From contig CAVWFT010000002.1 in NCBI GenBank assembly GCA_963754445.1, forward strand, positions 434,001 through 498,000: a stretch of 64,000 nucleotides of DNA. The letters run 5' to 3'. The notes beneath the pieces were generated by a model. That model made no database searches. It was not told the origin of the DNA and worked only from the letters and a program-made list of their open reading frames with translations. Numbering within the stretch: position 1 is the first letter of the stretch; every line of letters starts with the position of its first letter. Shown here piece by piece: positions 42,582-50,847 of this stretch. The position numbers and the translations under genes were made by a program. Origin of the DNA: Bog-473 sp963754445 (lineage in GTDB: Bacteria > Actinomycetota > Acidimicrobiia > Acidimicrobiales > RAAP-2).

Positions 42582-43612
42582 CAGGCGCTCCCCTTCTCCG
42601 ACCTCGAGCCATATCGCAGTCCGGCCGCCCGCCGGTAGGCATCGTCGGCGCTCCCCCAGACACGGGCCCAGCCGCGCGCTCGGCGGTAGTAGAGCTGCGC
42701 GTCGTGCTCGAGCATGAATCCGTAGCCACCGAGGAAGTGGATTGCGTCGTAGGTGGCGCGTTCCGCGGTCTGGGACGCGAAGGCGAAGGCCATGGACGCC
42801 AACTCGGCTCCCCGCTGGTGACCGTTCTCGAGCGCCCACGCAGCCTTCCGGGTCAGGAGCCGCGCGCCGTCGATGGCCGTGGCGTCGTCCGCCAGCGGGT
42901 GCGCCACGCCCTGGTAGCTCCCGATGATGCCGCCGAAGGCGCGGCGCTGCGCCGCATAGGCACAGACGAGCTCGTGGGCCGCTGCACTGATACCGACGAG
43001 CACGGACGCCGTGAGCAGCAGCCATTCGTTGATTGCCAGCTCGACGTGGTCTCGCGCATCGGGGTCCGAGAGCTCGCTGTGCTGCGCCAAGGAGATGTCG
43101 GCGAGCGGAGCGTTGCCGAGATTGGCCACCGGACGGCGAACAGCGGACGCCACGTCGAACAGATGCAGCGTCTGGCCGTCGAAGCACACGAACGCGTCGC
43201 AGACCGCTCCCGCCGGGACGAGCCTGGCCTCGGTGGCGACGGGCCGGTGCAAAGCCAGAGTGACGATCCGATCGCCGTGCAGCACCGAGTCGAGCGCTCG
43301 CCGGGCCGGCTCCGACCTGGCCCGAAAGAGGAGCCTCGCCGCGACCTGGGTCTCGACGACCGGGGCGGGGGCCAGCGCCCGGCCGAGCTGCTCGGCCACG
43401 AGGACGAGGTCTTCGAGACCGGCTCCCCATCCTCCGCCGGATTCGGGCACGGCCATGGTGACCGCACCGTGCTCGCCGAGGGTGGACCACAGTGCAGAAT
43501 CGAAGCCGCCCGGCTCGGCCGCCCTGACGTCGTCGATCGACGACGCCTTGCTCAGCAGGTTGGCAAAGGAGCGGACGAGCTCGTGCTGCTCGTCGCTGAG
43601 CGCGAGATCCAC
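42581..43612 (-). CDS. Acyl-CoA dehydrogenase-like protein (short partner subunit)
   Basis: 343 residues, GTG 43612. N-terminal MDLALSDEQHELVRSFAN and VPESGGGWGAGLEDLVLVAEQLG are clear acyl-CoA dehydrogenase features, and the C-terminal IHFLGGYGFMLEHDAQLYYRRA is the variant found in partner subunits lacking the YEGT glutamate. The middle flavin-contact blocks are eroded compared with normal enzymes. It is probably the second chain of a heterotetramer with the product of 41424-42581. Confidence 0.85.
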   Translation of the reverse strand: MDLALSDEQHELVRSFANLLSKASSIDDVRAAEPGGFDSALWSTLGEHGAVTMAVPESGGGWGAGLEDLVLVAEQLGRALAPAPVVETQVAARLLFRARSEPARRALDSVLHGDRIVTLALHRPVATEARLVPAGAVCDAFVCFDGQTLHLFDVASAVRRPVANLGNAPLADISLAQHSELSDPDARDHVELAINEWLLLTASVLVGISAAAHELVCAYAAQRRAFGGIIGSYQGVAHPLADDATAIDGARLLTRKAAWALENGHQRGAELASMAFAFASQTAERATYDAIHFLGGYGFMLEHDAQLYYRRARGWARVWGSADDAYRRAAGLRYGSRSEKGSA

Positions 43613-43613
43613 G

Positions 43614-43778
43614 TCAGCGGCCTTCGAGCTCGGGGGTTCGCTTCGGCGCGTCTGCCCGGATCGCTGCCGTCGTGCCCTTCGAGTGGAGCTTCGCTCTGTG
43701 CCACCGCTTCGGCGTCAACGCCCGGAGGAGGGGCGAGGAGGACGCGTTCTCGACCATCCGGTTGGTCATCGCGCTCAT
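43614..43778 (-). CDS. Small basic hypothetical protein (54 aa)
   Basis: ATG 43778 is preceded by GAAGGGGGAAACC, a good ribosome-binding site, and the stop falls one base before the GTG of the acyl-CoA dehydrogenase, indicating translational coupling. The peptide is basic (MSAMTNRMVENASSS at its start, ending KRTPELEGR) with no membrane segment. It lies at the head of the operon behind the S3/S4 sites. Function unknown; it could be only a leader frame. Confidence 0.45.
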   Translation of the reverse strand: MSAMTNRMVENASSSPLLRALTPKRWHRAKLHSKGTTAAIRADAPKRTPELEGR

Positions 43779-43893
43779 GGTTTCCCCCTTCGGTGGACAC
43801 CCATGGTGGATCAGGATCGAGGAGCCGTGCTGTAGCCGCCCGACCGCCGCGGCGCCCGCCCCGAGGGTACGCTCAGAAATTGTTGCGGACTCA

Positions 43894-43912
43894 TTACGAT
43901 CTAGAGGTTTTC
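43894..43912. promoter_or_regulatory. TCTAGA palindrome (site S3)
   Basis: Read on the minus strand, GAAAACCTCTAGATCGTAA. Faces the acyl-CoA dehydrogenase/P450 operon (first start 43778 or 43612). Confidence 0.6.
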
Positions 43913-43920
43913 CGCCGGAT

Positions 43921-43936
43921 CCATCTAAAGGTATTG
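43921..43936. promoter_or_regulatory. Degenerate TCTAGA-type site (site S4)
   Basis: CCATCTAAAGGTATTG, minus-strand CAATACCTTTAGATGG: left half exact, core TTTAGA instead of TCTAGA. Middle site of three in 70 bases. Confidence 0.45.
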
Positions 43937-43945
43937 GCAGATCAT

Positions 43946-43962
43946 AAACCTCTAGATGTATT
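43946..43962. promoter_or_regulatory. TCTAGA palindrome (site S5)
   Basis: AAACCTCTAGATGTATT, one of the closest matches to the consensus, faces the binding-protein/alcohol-dehydrogenase operon on the plus strand (GTG 44022, 60 bases downstream). Confidence 0.65.
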
Positions 43963-44021
43963 GTGCTGCAGGTGGGGGTACCCCAGCCTTTGAGCTGGGC
44001 AAAAGGGACTCGGGGGTAGAC

Positions 44022-45179
44022 GTGGCACGAACGATTTGGCGAACCGGAAGGGTTGGTCTGGTCTGCGGACTGGCCATGGTGGCTGGACTGGCCGCTGCGC
44101 TCCCGGCAACGGCGGGCGCGGCCAGCAAGGGCCCCGCCTACACCGTGGTCTACGAGACACAGATCTCCGGGGAGGGCGGCGCTGGCCGAGGCGTGATCTC
44201 TCCCGAAGCGGTGCAGGCCTTCAAGGCCGCATTCGCGGGAACGGCGGCCACCGTCGACATCTGTGACGACCAGGGCACCTCGACGGGAAACATCGACTGC
44301 GAGCACGAGGCGGTGGCCGATCACGCTGCCGTCTTCGTCGTGACGGGGGCGTCAGAAGACCAGAGCCTGGTCGACCAGGCCGACATCCCCGTCGTCGGCG
44401 TGGCCAACGACACCGCCCCGCAGTCGTTCGACGTCAGCGCCCAGCAGGGGCTCTTCGCCGGGATGGCAGTCGCCCTCCACAAGAAAGGGTGCAACCGACT
44501 GGGTCAGGTGATCGACGAGGGCGCCCAGTCGTACGCAGCCCAGGTCTCCAGCGCCGTCAAGTGGCAGTCGGTGACGAATGCCTTCGTGCCACTCACGGCG
44601 CCGGACCTCTCTCCTGACATCGCCAAGCTGGTGCAGGCTCACGTGCAGTGCGTCGACATGGCCATGCTCGGAACCCAGGTCCCCCAAGCCCTCACGGCGA
44701 TGAAGCAGGCCGGGTTGAAGGTCCCGGTCACGCTGCCCGGCATCATCTTGACGCCGGCCGTGGTCAGCTCCATGGGCTCGCTCGGGAACGGCATCATCGA
44801 GATCGTGAGCACACCGGCGCTGACAACGCCGGCCGTGGCCGCCGTGACCAAGAAGATGCATGCCGTCAACAAGGGGATCAAGGTCGATGCGGCGAGTCTC
44901 GACTCGTGGGCGATCGCCCGCATCATCGAAGACGGCGCGGCAAACATCCACGGAAGCGCATCCAACACCACGATGCTGGCGGCCCTGAACAAGCTCCGCA
45001 ACGTCAACACCGATGGGCTCTATCCGCCCCTCTCCATGAAGCCACTGTCCAATCCGGCCACGCTGCGGGATTTCGACACCTACGTGCAGTCCTTCGTCCT
45101 CAAGAACGGCCAACTCACGCAACCGAGCGGGTTCTTCAACGTGGCCCCCGAGATCAAGAAGGCGTTGGCGAACGGCTGA
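44022..45179 (+). CDS. Periplasmic substrate-binding protein of a branched-chain-amino-acid-type ABC transporter
   Basis: 385 residues from GTG 44022, with GGGGG a few bases upstream; this start gives a clean Sec signal peptide (basic RTIWRTGR, hydrophobic core, ATAGA cleavage site near residue 33) while an ATG at 43956 does not. The type I periplasmic fold is seen in QISGEGGAGRG, FVVTGASEDQSLVDQADIPVVGVAND and QGLFAGMAVALHKKG. It is the natural partner of the LivHMG/LivF proteins encoded at 46350-49798 on the opposite strand. No lipobox. Ligand may be a carboxylate or hydrophobic acid rather than an amino acid (inference from context). Confidence 0.8.
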   Translation: MARTIWRTGRVGLVCGLAMVAGLAAALPATAGAASKGPAYTVVYETQISGEGGAGRGVISPEAVQAFKAAFAGTAATVDICDDQGTSTGNIDCEHEAVADHAAVFVVTGASEDQSLVDQADIPVVGVANDTAPQSFDVSAQQGLFAGMAVALHKKGCNRLGQVIDEGAQSYAAQVSSAVKWQSVTNAFVPLTAPDLSPDIAKLVQAHVQCVDMAMLGTQVPQALTAMKQAGLKVPVTLPGIILTPAVVSSMGSLGNGIIEIVSTPALTTPAVAAVTKKMHAVNKGIKVDAASLDSWAIARIIEDGAANIHGSASNTTMLAALNKLRNVNTDGLYPPLSMKPLSNPATLRDFDTYVQSFVLKNGQLTQPSGFFNVAPEIKKALANG

Positions 45180-45218
45180 CTCTCGGCCGAGATCGCGTCG
45201 GCTGAGGAGGCTCTGACC

Positions 45219-46331
45219 ATGCGAACGGAAGCGGCAATCCTCTGGCAGACCGGGGCACCGTGGCAGGTGGAGGAGATCGAGCTCGACCCGCCGAAACAGG
45301 GCGAGGTCCTCGTCGAACTCAAGGCGTCGGGCATGTGTCACTCCGACGAACACCTCCGGACAGGGGACCTTCCGTTCCCCCCGCCCATCATCGGCGGCCA
45401 CGAAGGCGCCGGCATCGTCCGCGAGGTCGGCCCCGAGGTCTCCTGGCTCCGACCCGGCGACCATGTGGTCGGTTCGTTCATCCCGGCCTGCGGCCGCTGC
45501 CCGTCCTGCGCCAGCGGCCATTCGAATCTGTGCGATCTCGGAGCCCACCTGAACGGTGGCAGTCAGATCAGCGACGGCACGCCCCGGCATCACGCCCGGG
45601 GCAAGGACCTGGCCACCATGTGCCTCCTCGGCTCCTTTGCCCGGCACACCGTGATCAACGAGGCGAGCTGCATCAAGGTCGACGAGTCCGTGCCCCTCGA
45701 CCGGGCCTGCCTTCTCGGGTGCGGCGTCGTCACCGGTTGGGGTTCAGCCGTCTATGCCGCCGGGACAGGTCCGGCAGACACCATCGTCGTCGTGGGGATC
45801 GGTGGCATCGGAGCCAGCGCCCTCCTCGGAGCCCGCCACGCCGGGGCCAAGCAAGTCGTGGCGGTGGATCCGGTGGAGTCCAAGCGTGAGCGCGCTCTCG
45901 TGCTCGGTGCGACGCACACGGCGGCCTCGCTCGGCGAGGCGATCGGCCTGGTGAAGGAGATCACCTGGGGCCGCATGGCCAATCAGCTCGTGCTCTGCAT
46001 GGGCGTCGGAGAGGGGCAGCTGCTCATGCAGGCGCTGGCCTGCGTGGGAAAGCGCGGTCGCGTCATCGTCACCAACATCCACCCGGCCAGCGAGCTCTCG
46101 GCATCCATCAGCCTCCTCGATCTCACGCTGCAAGAGAAGTCGGTTCACGGGTCGCTGTTCGGCTCCGGTAATCCGCGAGCCGACGTTCCAAAGCTCCTCG
46201 AGCTCTTTGCCGCCGGACAACTGCCGCTCGACGATCTCGTGACCCAGACCTATCCCCTCGACCGCATCAACGACGGCTACGAGGACATGCTCAGCGGCAC
46301 GAACATCCGCGGCGTGCTGCTCTTCGATTGA
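45219..46331 (+). CDS. Zinc-dependent alcohol dehydrogenase, NDMA-dependent type
   Basis: 370 residues, ATG 45219. Catalytic zinc ligands in GMCHSDEH and GGHEGAG; structural-zinc loop CGRCPSCASGHSNLCD; nucleotide-binding VVVGIGGIGASALLGARHAG. The GSQISDGTPRHHARGKDL insertion and overall pattern match the NDMA-dependent (tightly bound cofactor) alcohol dehydrogenases common in actinobacteria (recognition from memory). Second gene after the binding protein under S5. Would oxidise an alcohol intermediate, or act with mycofactocin-type electron transfer, though no mycofactocin genes are in the window. Confidence 0.85.
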   Translation: MRTEAAILWQTGAPWQVEEIELDPPKQGEVLVELKASGMCHSDEHLRTGDLPFPPPIIGGHEGAGIVREVGPEVSWLRPGDHVVGSFIPACGRCPSCASGHSNLCDLGAHLNGGSQISDGTPRHHARGKDLATMCLLGSFARHTVINEASCIKVDESVPLDRACLLGCGVVTGWGSAVYAAGTGPADTIVVVGIGGIGASALLGARHAGAKQVVAVDPVESKRERALVLGATHTAASLGEAIGLVKEITWGRMANQLVLCMGVGEGQLLMQALACVGKRGRVIVTNIHPASELSASISLLDLTLQEKSVHGSLFGSGNPRADVPKLLELFAAGQLPLDDLVTQTYPLDRINDGYEDMLSGTNIRGVLLFD

Positions 46332-46349
46332 GCCCCTGAGGCCGTTCCG

Positions 46350-47093
46350 TCAACCCTTTTCGGCAGCCAGGGCGGACGAGTCCAGGTAGGTGCGCTCGAT
46401 CTCGTCGATCCGCCCTGCGATCTCGGAGGCCGGTCCCGAGATCACCACGCTGCCATTCGAGAGGACATAGGCCCGGTCGGCGAACTCGAGCGCATCGCGC
46501 ACCCGCTGTTCGACCAGAAGCACGCCCGACCCGGCATCGGCTGCGGCTCGCAGCGCGATCAGCAAGCGCTCGCACACGAGGGGAGCCAGACCGAGGGAGA
46601 GCTCGTCTGCCAGGAGGACTGCGGGCTCCGCCGCGATGGCGCGCGCCAGCGCGAGCATCTGCTGTTCACCGCCCGACAAGAGACCGGCCTTGCGGTCCAT
46701 CAGAGCCTCGAGCTCCGGAAACAGTGCGAGGCACTTGTCCTTCGGTTGACCACCGAGGCGGAGGTTCTCGGCCGTGGTCAAACCCATGATGGCGCTGCGC
46801 TCCTCGGTGATCACCCGCATGCCGGCCTTCGCCCGCCGGTGGAGCGGTGCCTTGGTCGGCTTGCCCAAGAACGACACCGTGCCTGACGTGGGTTTGATCT
46901 GTCCAGACAGCGCCCGCACGGTGGTGGTCTTTCCGGCGCCGTTGATGCCGAGCAGGGCGACGACCTCTCCCCTCCGCACTTCGAGGTCCAGGTCGCGAAT
47001 GACCGACACCGCCCCGTAGCCGGCGCACACGGCCCGGGCCGCCAGGACAATGTCGCGGCCATGCTCCGTCTCACCCGCTGCCCCGTGCCCCAT
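46350..47093 (-). CDS. livF: LivF-type ABC transporter ATP-binding protein
   Basis: 247 residues from ATG 47093 (TGATG overlap with the upstream gene). Walker A GINGAGKTTTV, signature LLSGGEQQMLALARAI, Walker B VLLADELSLGLAP, then LLVEQRVRDAL. ADELSLGLAP and the position after LivG mark it as LivF. Sequence in the same frame upstream of 47093 is a shadow. With the fused LivHMG and the binding protein at 44022 it completes a branched-chain-type importer. Confidence 0.9.
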   Translation of the reverse strand: MGHGAAGETEHGRDIVLAARAVCAGYGAVSVIRDLDLEVRRGEVVALLGINGAGKTTTVRALSGQIKPTSGTVSFLGKPTKAPLHRRAKAGMRVITEERSAIMGLTTAENLRLGGQPKDKCLALFPELEALMDRKAGLLSGGEQQMLALARAIAAEPAVLLADELSLGLAPLVCERLLIALRAAADAGSGVLLVEQRVRDALEFADRAYVLSNGSVVISGPASEIAGRIDEIERTYLDSSALAAEKG

Positions 47094-49798
47094 CAGCCGA
47101 CCTCGACCGCCTCGGCGCGGTGCTTGGCCGTGCCCAGGTAGGCGTCGACCACCCTGGGGTCCGTCCTGATCTCGGCCGGGGTACCCGAGCCGATCATCTG
47201 CCCGAAATCGAGCGCCACGATTCGGTCGCAGGTGCGCAGCACCATGTCGACGTTGTGCTCGATCAACAGGACCCCGATGCCGTGCTCTTTGGCCCACGCC
47301 ACGATCGTGTCCGACAAGGCCATGGCGTCGACATGGCCGAGACCGGAAGCCGGCTCGTCGAGGAGCAGGATCGAACCTCCGACCGCGACGGCGCGAGCCA
47401 CCCCGAGGAGGCGTCGCTGGGCGAACGAGAGATGACGCGCCTGGGTCGCCAACTGGCCCTCGAGACCGAAACGCTTGATGGCTTCGGTGGCCAGCGGACT
47501 CAGGGTGCCCGTGCCCGGACGGACGAGGTCGCTGGCGTAGGCCATCCGATCACGACTGTCGCAGGCGGCCTGCATGTTCTCCAGGACGCTGAGGTCGTCG
47601 AAGAGCTCGAGCGACTGGAAGGAACGTGTCAGCCCGGCCCGGGCGCGCTTCTCGGGTCCGAACCCATTGATATCGGTGTCGCCCAGCAGCACCTGTCCGC
47701 CGCTCGGCTGGACGAAACCCGTGATGGCATCGATGGCCGTGGTCTTGCCCGCGCCGTTGGGCCCGATGAGTCCGACGACTTCTCCCGAATGGACCTCGAG
47801 GCTGAGGTTCTGCAGCGCCCTGGTGCCGCCGAAGGTGACGGAGACCTCCTTGAGCGACAGCACGGTCGGGACCGCATCGGGACCGCTCTCCGCGGTCAGC
47901 GCGGCGAGGTCGGGAGCGACACGCCGAGGGAGCCTGGCCCGGATCCAGGCCAGGCGGCGGGCGTTGCGCTGCTCGATGAGGGGCACGAGACCATCGGGAA
48001 AGGTGGGCAGGGTCACGAGGAGGAGGGCGGCGCCACCGATGGCGAGCCAGATGGCGACATTGCCGCCGAGGAAAGAGAAGATCTGCGTCCCGAGCGTGTT
48101 GGGCTGGTAGCCGCTGGCCAGGAGCGGGCCACCCAGGTGGCCGACCCCGCCGAGAACGGCCGACTCGGCGAAGAGGATCGAGTTGATGCCGACGAAGTTC
48201 GTGAAGTCGGGCGTCGGCAGGAAGAAGCAGAGCAACACGCCGCCGATGGCCGCGATCATGCCGCCGAGGACGAACGCGTACAGCTTGGCTCCGGCCACCG
48301 AGATGCCCATTGCCGCGGCCGCCCGCTCGTTCGTCCGCACGGCGATGAGTCGCCGTCCGGCGCGACCGCGCCGGAGATTGGCCACGCCGAGTCCCACCAG
48401 GATGAGGAAGCCCAGGGTGAGCGTGGCGTAACGAGCCGGGTATTCGAGGCCGCCCACCGCGATGCCCAGGAAGTGTGGATTGTCCGTATTGAAACCTTCG
48501 ACTCCGCCGGTGAACTGTTCGTTGGTGAAGATGATCGCCTCGAGCGAGAACGACAGGCCCAGGGTCACGATGGCCAGGGCGACACCGCGGGTTCTGACCC
48601 CGGCTAGGGCGACGACCACCGCGGCCGGCACGACGGCGGCCACACCCGCAACGAGCGCGATCAGAAAGTCGACGTGGTAATCCGAATAGAGCCACGAGGC
48701 AATCAGGCCACCCACCCCGGCGAAGGCCACCTGGGCCAACGAGATCTGACCGCCGTACCCGGTGACGACCACGAGTGACGTGATGATCACGGCGAAGATG
48801 AGCTGGTACTCCAGCGCAACGAGCCAGTCGTAGGGGAAGAAGAACCAGATGCACAGCAGCGTGATCCCTGCCCCGGCGATCAGCATGTACGGGGCCACCC
48901 TTCCCGAGCCGACCGAGGGAAGCTTGCCGAAGAACTCACCGCGCCCAGCGACCCGTCGGCCCCGGAAGTAAAGGATGAGCGTGACCGCGATGAAGGGCAC
49001 CGCGGTGTCCCACCCCGGAGTCGACACGTAGCGGGTCACCTCGCTCTGCGCGACGCCGAGGACCAGGCCGGCGATGGTCGTGATCGGGAACGAGCTGAAA
49101 CCTCCGATCACGGCGGCGGCCAGGATGGGGATGACGATGAGGCTGAGATTCTCGGCACTGAGCGTCGTAATCGGGACAAGGAGGATGGCGGCCAGACCAC
49201 CCAACGCCGCTCCGATGGCCCAGTTCGCCGCCGCCACCAGATCGGGCGAGATGGCGAGCGTGGCCGCCGCCGTCGGGTTCTCGGCCACGGCCGTGGTGGC
49301 CAGTCCGAACGTCGTGTACTTGTAGATGGCCCAGAGCACCACCGTCAACACGATCACGATGCCGAAGATCCAGAGACGATCGATCCCGATGCTGGCCCCG
49401 AAGATCGTCACCGAGCTCGTCGGGAGCGAAGACGTCACCGTTCTCGGCTGGCCTCCGAAGGCCAGCGTGATGACCTCCTGGGCGATGACGAACAGGGCCA
49501 GTGTCGCAACGATCTTGATCAGGTTCGAGGCGTTTTTGAGCTGGCGGATCTCGAGGACGTAGAACGCAGCACCCAAGGCGCCCGATACCAAGAGCCCGGC
49601 CGGAATGGCGATGACGATGCTGAGATGCCAGTTCTGATGCAGCTCGTAGAAGACGTACGCCGCCATCATGCCCATCGCCCCTTGAGCGAAGTTCACGACT
49701 CTCGATCCGCGGTAGACGAGAACGAGCCCGATGGCGGCAATGGCGTAGAGCGAGCCCGCTCCGAGCCCGATTACTGCGAACTGGAAGACTTGGCTCAT
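47093..49798 (-). CDS. Fused LivH-LivM-LivG ABC transporter (two permeases plus ATPase in one chain)
   Basis: 901 residues. Residues 1 to about 295 are a LivH permease (GLGAGSLYAIAAIGLVLVYRGSRVVNFAQGAMG), about 305-620 a LivM permease (GYGGQISLAQVAFAGVGG, AARTNERAAAAMGISV region), and about 650-901 a LivG ATPase with GPNGAGKTTAID, Walker B ILLLDEPASGLG and VLLIEHNVDMVL. The ABC signature is LSFAQRRLLGVARA rather than LSGGQ/LSYGQ, an unusual but in-frame change. Separate genes are the norm; such fusions occur in some actinobacteria. Site S6 lies about 150 bases upstream. Confidence 0.9.
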   Translation of the reverse strand: MSQVFQFAVIGLGAGSLYAIAAIGLVLVYRGSRVVNFAQGAMGMMAAYVFYELHQNWHLSIVIAIPAGLLVSGALGAAFYVLEIRQLKNASNLIKIVATLALFVIAQEVITLAFGGQPRTVTSSLPTSSVTIFGASIGIDRLWIFGIVIVLTVVLWAIYKYTTFGLATTAVAENPTAAATLAISPDLVAAANWAIGAALGGLAAILLVPITTLSAENLSLIVIPILAAAVIGGFSSFPITTIAGLVLGVAQSEVTRYVSTPGWDTAVPFIAVTLILYFRGRRVAGRGEFFGKLPSVGSGRVAPYMLIAGAGITLLCIWFFFPYDWLVALEYQLIFAVIITSLVVVTGYGGQISLAQVAFAGVGGLIASWLYSDYHVDFLIALVAGVAAVVPAAVVVALAGVRTRGVALAIVTLGLSFSLEAIIFTNEQFTGGVEGFNTDNPHFLGIAVGGLEYPARYATLTLGFLILVGLGVANLRRGRAGRRLIAVRTNERAAAAMGISVAGAKLYAFVLGGMIAAIGGVLLCFFLPTPDFTNFVGINSILFAESAVLGGVGHLGGPLLASGYQPNTLGTQIFSFLGGNVAIWLAIGGAALLLVTLPTFPDGLVPLIEQRNARRLAWIRARLPRRVAPDLAALTAESGPDAVPTVLSLKEVSVTFGGTRALQNLSLEVHSGEVVGLIGPNGAGKTTAIDAITGFVQPSGGQVLLGDTDINGFGPEKRARAGLTRSFQSLELFDDLSVLENMQAACDSRDRMAYASDLVRPGTGTLSPLATEAIKRFGLEGQLATQARHLSFAQRRLLGVARAVAVGGSILLLDEPASGLGHVDAMALSDTIVAWAKEHGIGVLLIEHNVDMVLRTCDRIVALDFGQMIGSGTPAEIRTDPRVVDAYLGTAKHRAEAVEVG

Positions 49799-49951
49799 CG
49801 CCGCACCATCACCTCAGGACGTCGCCGGATTGCCATGGATCGTGTCAGCCAGGTCCGCACGTACTGCACGACTTCGGCACCGGACCCCCCTGGAGGCACT
49901 CGTCCCGACTGGCCTTGGAAACTTCGTTGCGAAGGTAGCACACGGCGGTCT

Positions 49952-49969
49952 AAATATCTAGATGTATCC
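49952..49969. promoter_or_regulatory. TCTAGA palindrome (site S6)
   Basis: AAATATCTAGATGTATCC lies between the TetR gene end (50030) and the LivHMG start (49798), about 154 bases upstream of the latter, suggesting a long leader or a promoter for this transporter operon. Confidence 0.6.
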
Positions 49970-50029
49970 AGAGCCGCCGGCGGCCTCGTCAGCGGTCGTT
50001 CGGGAGACTTTTCTCGTTGCCGTCGCGCG

Positions 50030-50845
50030 CTACTTCGTCGTGCGTCGGCCACTCCGGGGCCGGGACCGCGCACCCGTCGCGGCGGCGGCAGCGGTCACCG
50101 GAGCCGGAGCCGGGAAGTGCAGTTGTGCGTTGACCCGCTCGAACCAGGAGTCATCCAGCCGGGCCCCCAGGCCGCGCAGACAGAACGACGTGATCCCCGC
50201 GAGGTCGGGGCGACGTACGCCGGCGTCGTTCCCCACCGTCTCGGCGCTTATGAACGCGGCGTTGATCGAGAGGATCAGAAAGGTCGCCCCTTCGGGGTCG
50301 GCCGCGTCGAGCTGCCCCGCCGAGGCCGCCGCCTGCACCAGTCCGAGGATCAGCGAGGCCACTGCAGTCTGGGCCCGCCCGATCATCTCGGGTTGGGACT
50401 CCGAGAGCTTGAGGCGTAGGCGGATGAGGCCACGGTCCATGGCGGCTCCGCTGAACTCGGGCATGCGCACCGCGGCCACCATGGCTCCCGCCAGGCGTTC
50501 GAGCGGGTCGTCCACCTCGGCAATCGCCTTGTCGATGAGCTCGGCGTAGGTGCGCATGGCTTCCTCGAAGACAGCCAGGAGAAGGTCGTCCTTGCTCTCG
50601 AAGTACTGGTAGAGGGTGCGCAGCGACTGACCTGCCTCGTCCGCCACTTCCTGCACGGTGATGTCCTCGCCGTTGGCACGGGCCAGCACCGTCGTGGCGG
50701 CGCGGATGAGATTCATCCCCCGATCGACCGACCGTTCCGCCGCAGTCCGCAGGGATCGTCCGACCACTCGTCGCTGCCAATCGGCATCGGACTCATCCGC
50801 CAACGACGGATCCACGGTGGGTTCCAACTGTCCGTTCCTGCTCAC
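50030..50845 (-). CDS. TetR-family transcriptional regulator
   Basis: 271 residues from GTG 50845, which lies two bases after the stop of the GntR gene. The HTH reads ITVQEVADEAGQSLRTLYQYFESKDDLLLAVFEE near residues 60-92, after a 50-residue N-terminal extension; the C-terminus is Ala/Arg-rich. Its pairing with a GntR regulator and its position directly upstream of the LivHMG operon and S6 make it one of two candidates to bind the TCTAGA sites. Ligand unknown, perhaps an acyl-CoA. Confidence 0.85.
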   Translation of the reverse strand: MSRNGQLEPTVDPSLADESDADWQRRVVGRSLRTAAERSVDRGMNLIRAATTVLARANGEDITVQEVADEAGQSLRTLYQYFESKDDLLLAVFEEAMRTYAELIDKAIAEVDDPLERLAGAMVAAVRMPEFSGAAMDRGLIRLRLKLSESQPEMIGRAQTAVASLILGLVQAAASAGQLDAADPEGATFLILSINAAFISAETVGNDAGVRRPDLAGITSFCLRGLGARLDDSWFERVNAQLHFPAPAPVTAAAAATGARSRPRSGRRTTK

Positions 50846-50847
50846 GC

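Noticed and set aside
41424..43490. A 688-residue acyl-CoA dehydrogenase frame
   Set aside because: Only the part from 42581 is dehydrogenase-like; the upstream part is the shadow of the partner gene.
43956..45179. ATG at 43956 as start of the binding protein
   Set aside because: It lies within operator S5 and adds 22 residues before the signal peptide; GTG 44022 with GGGGG gives a proper signal sequence.
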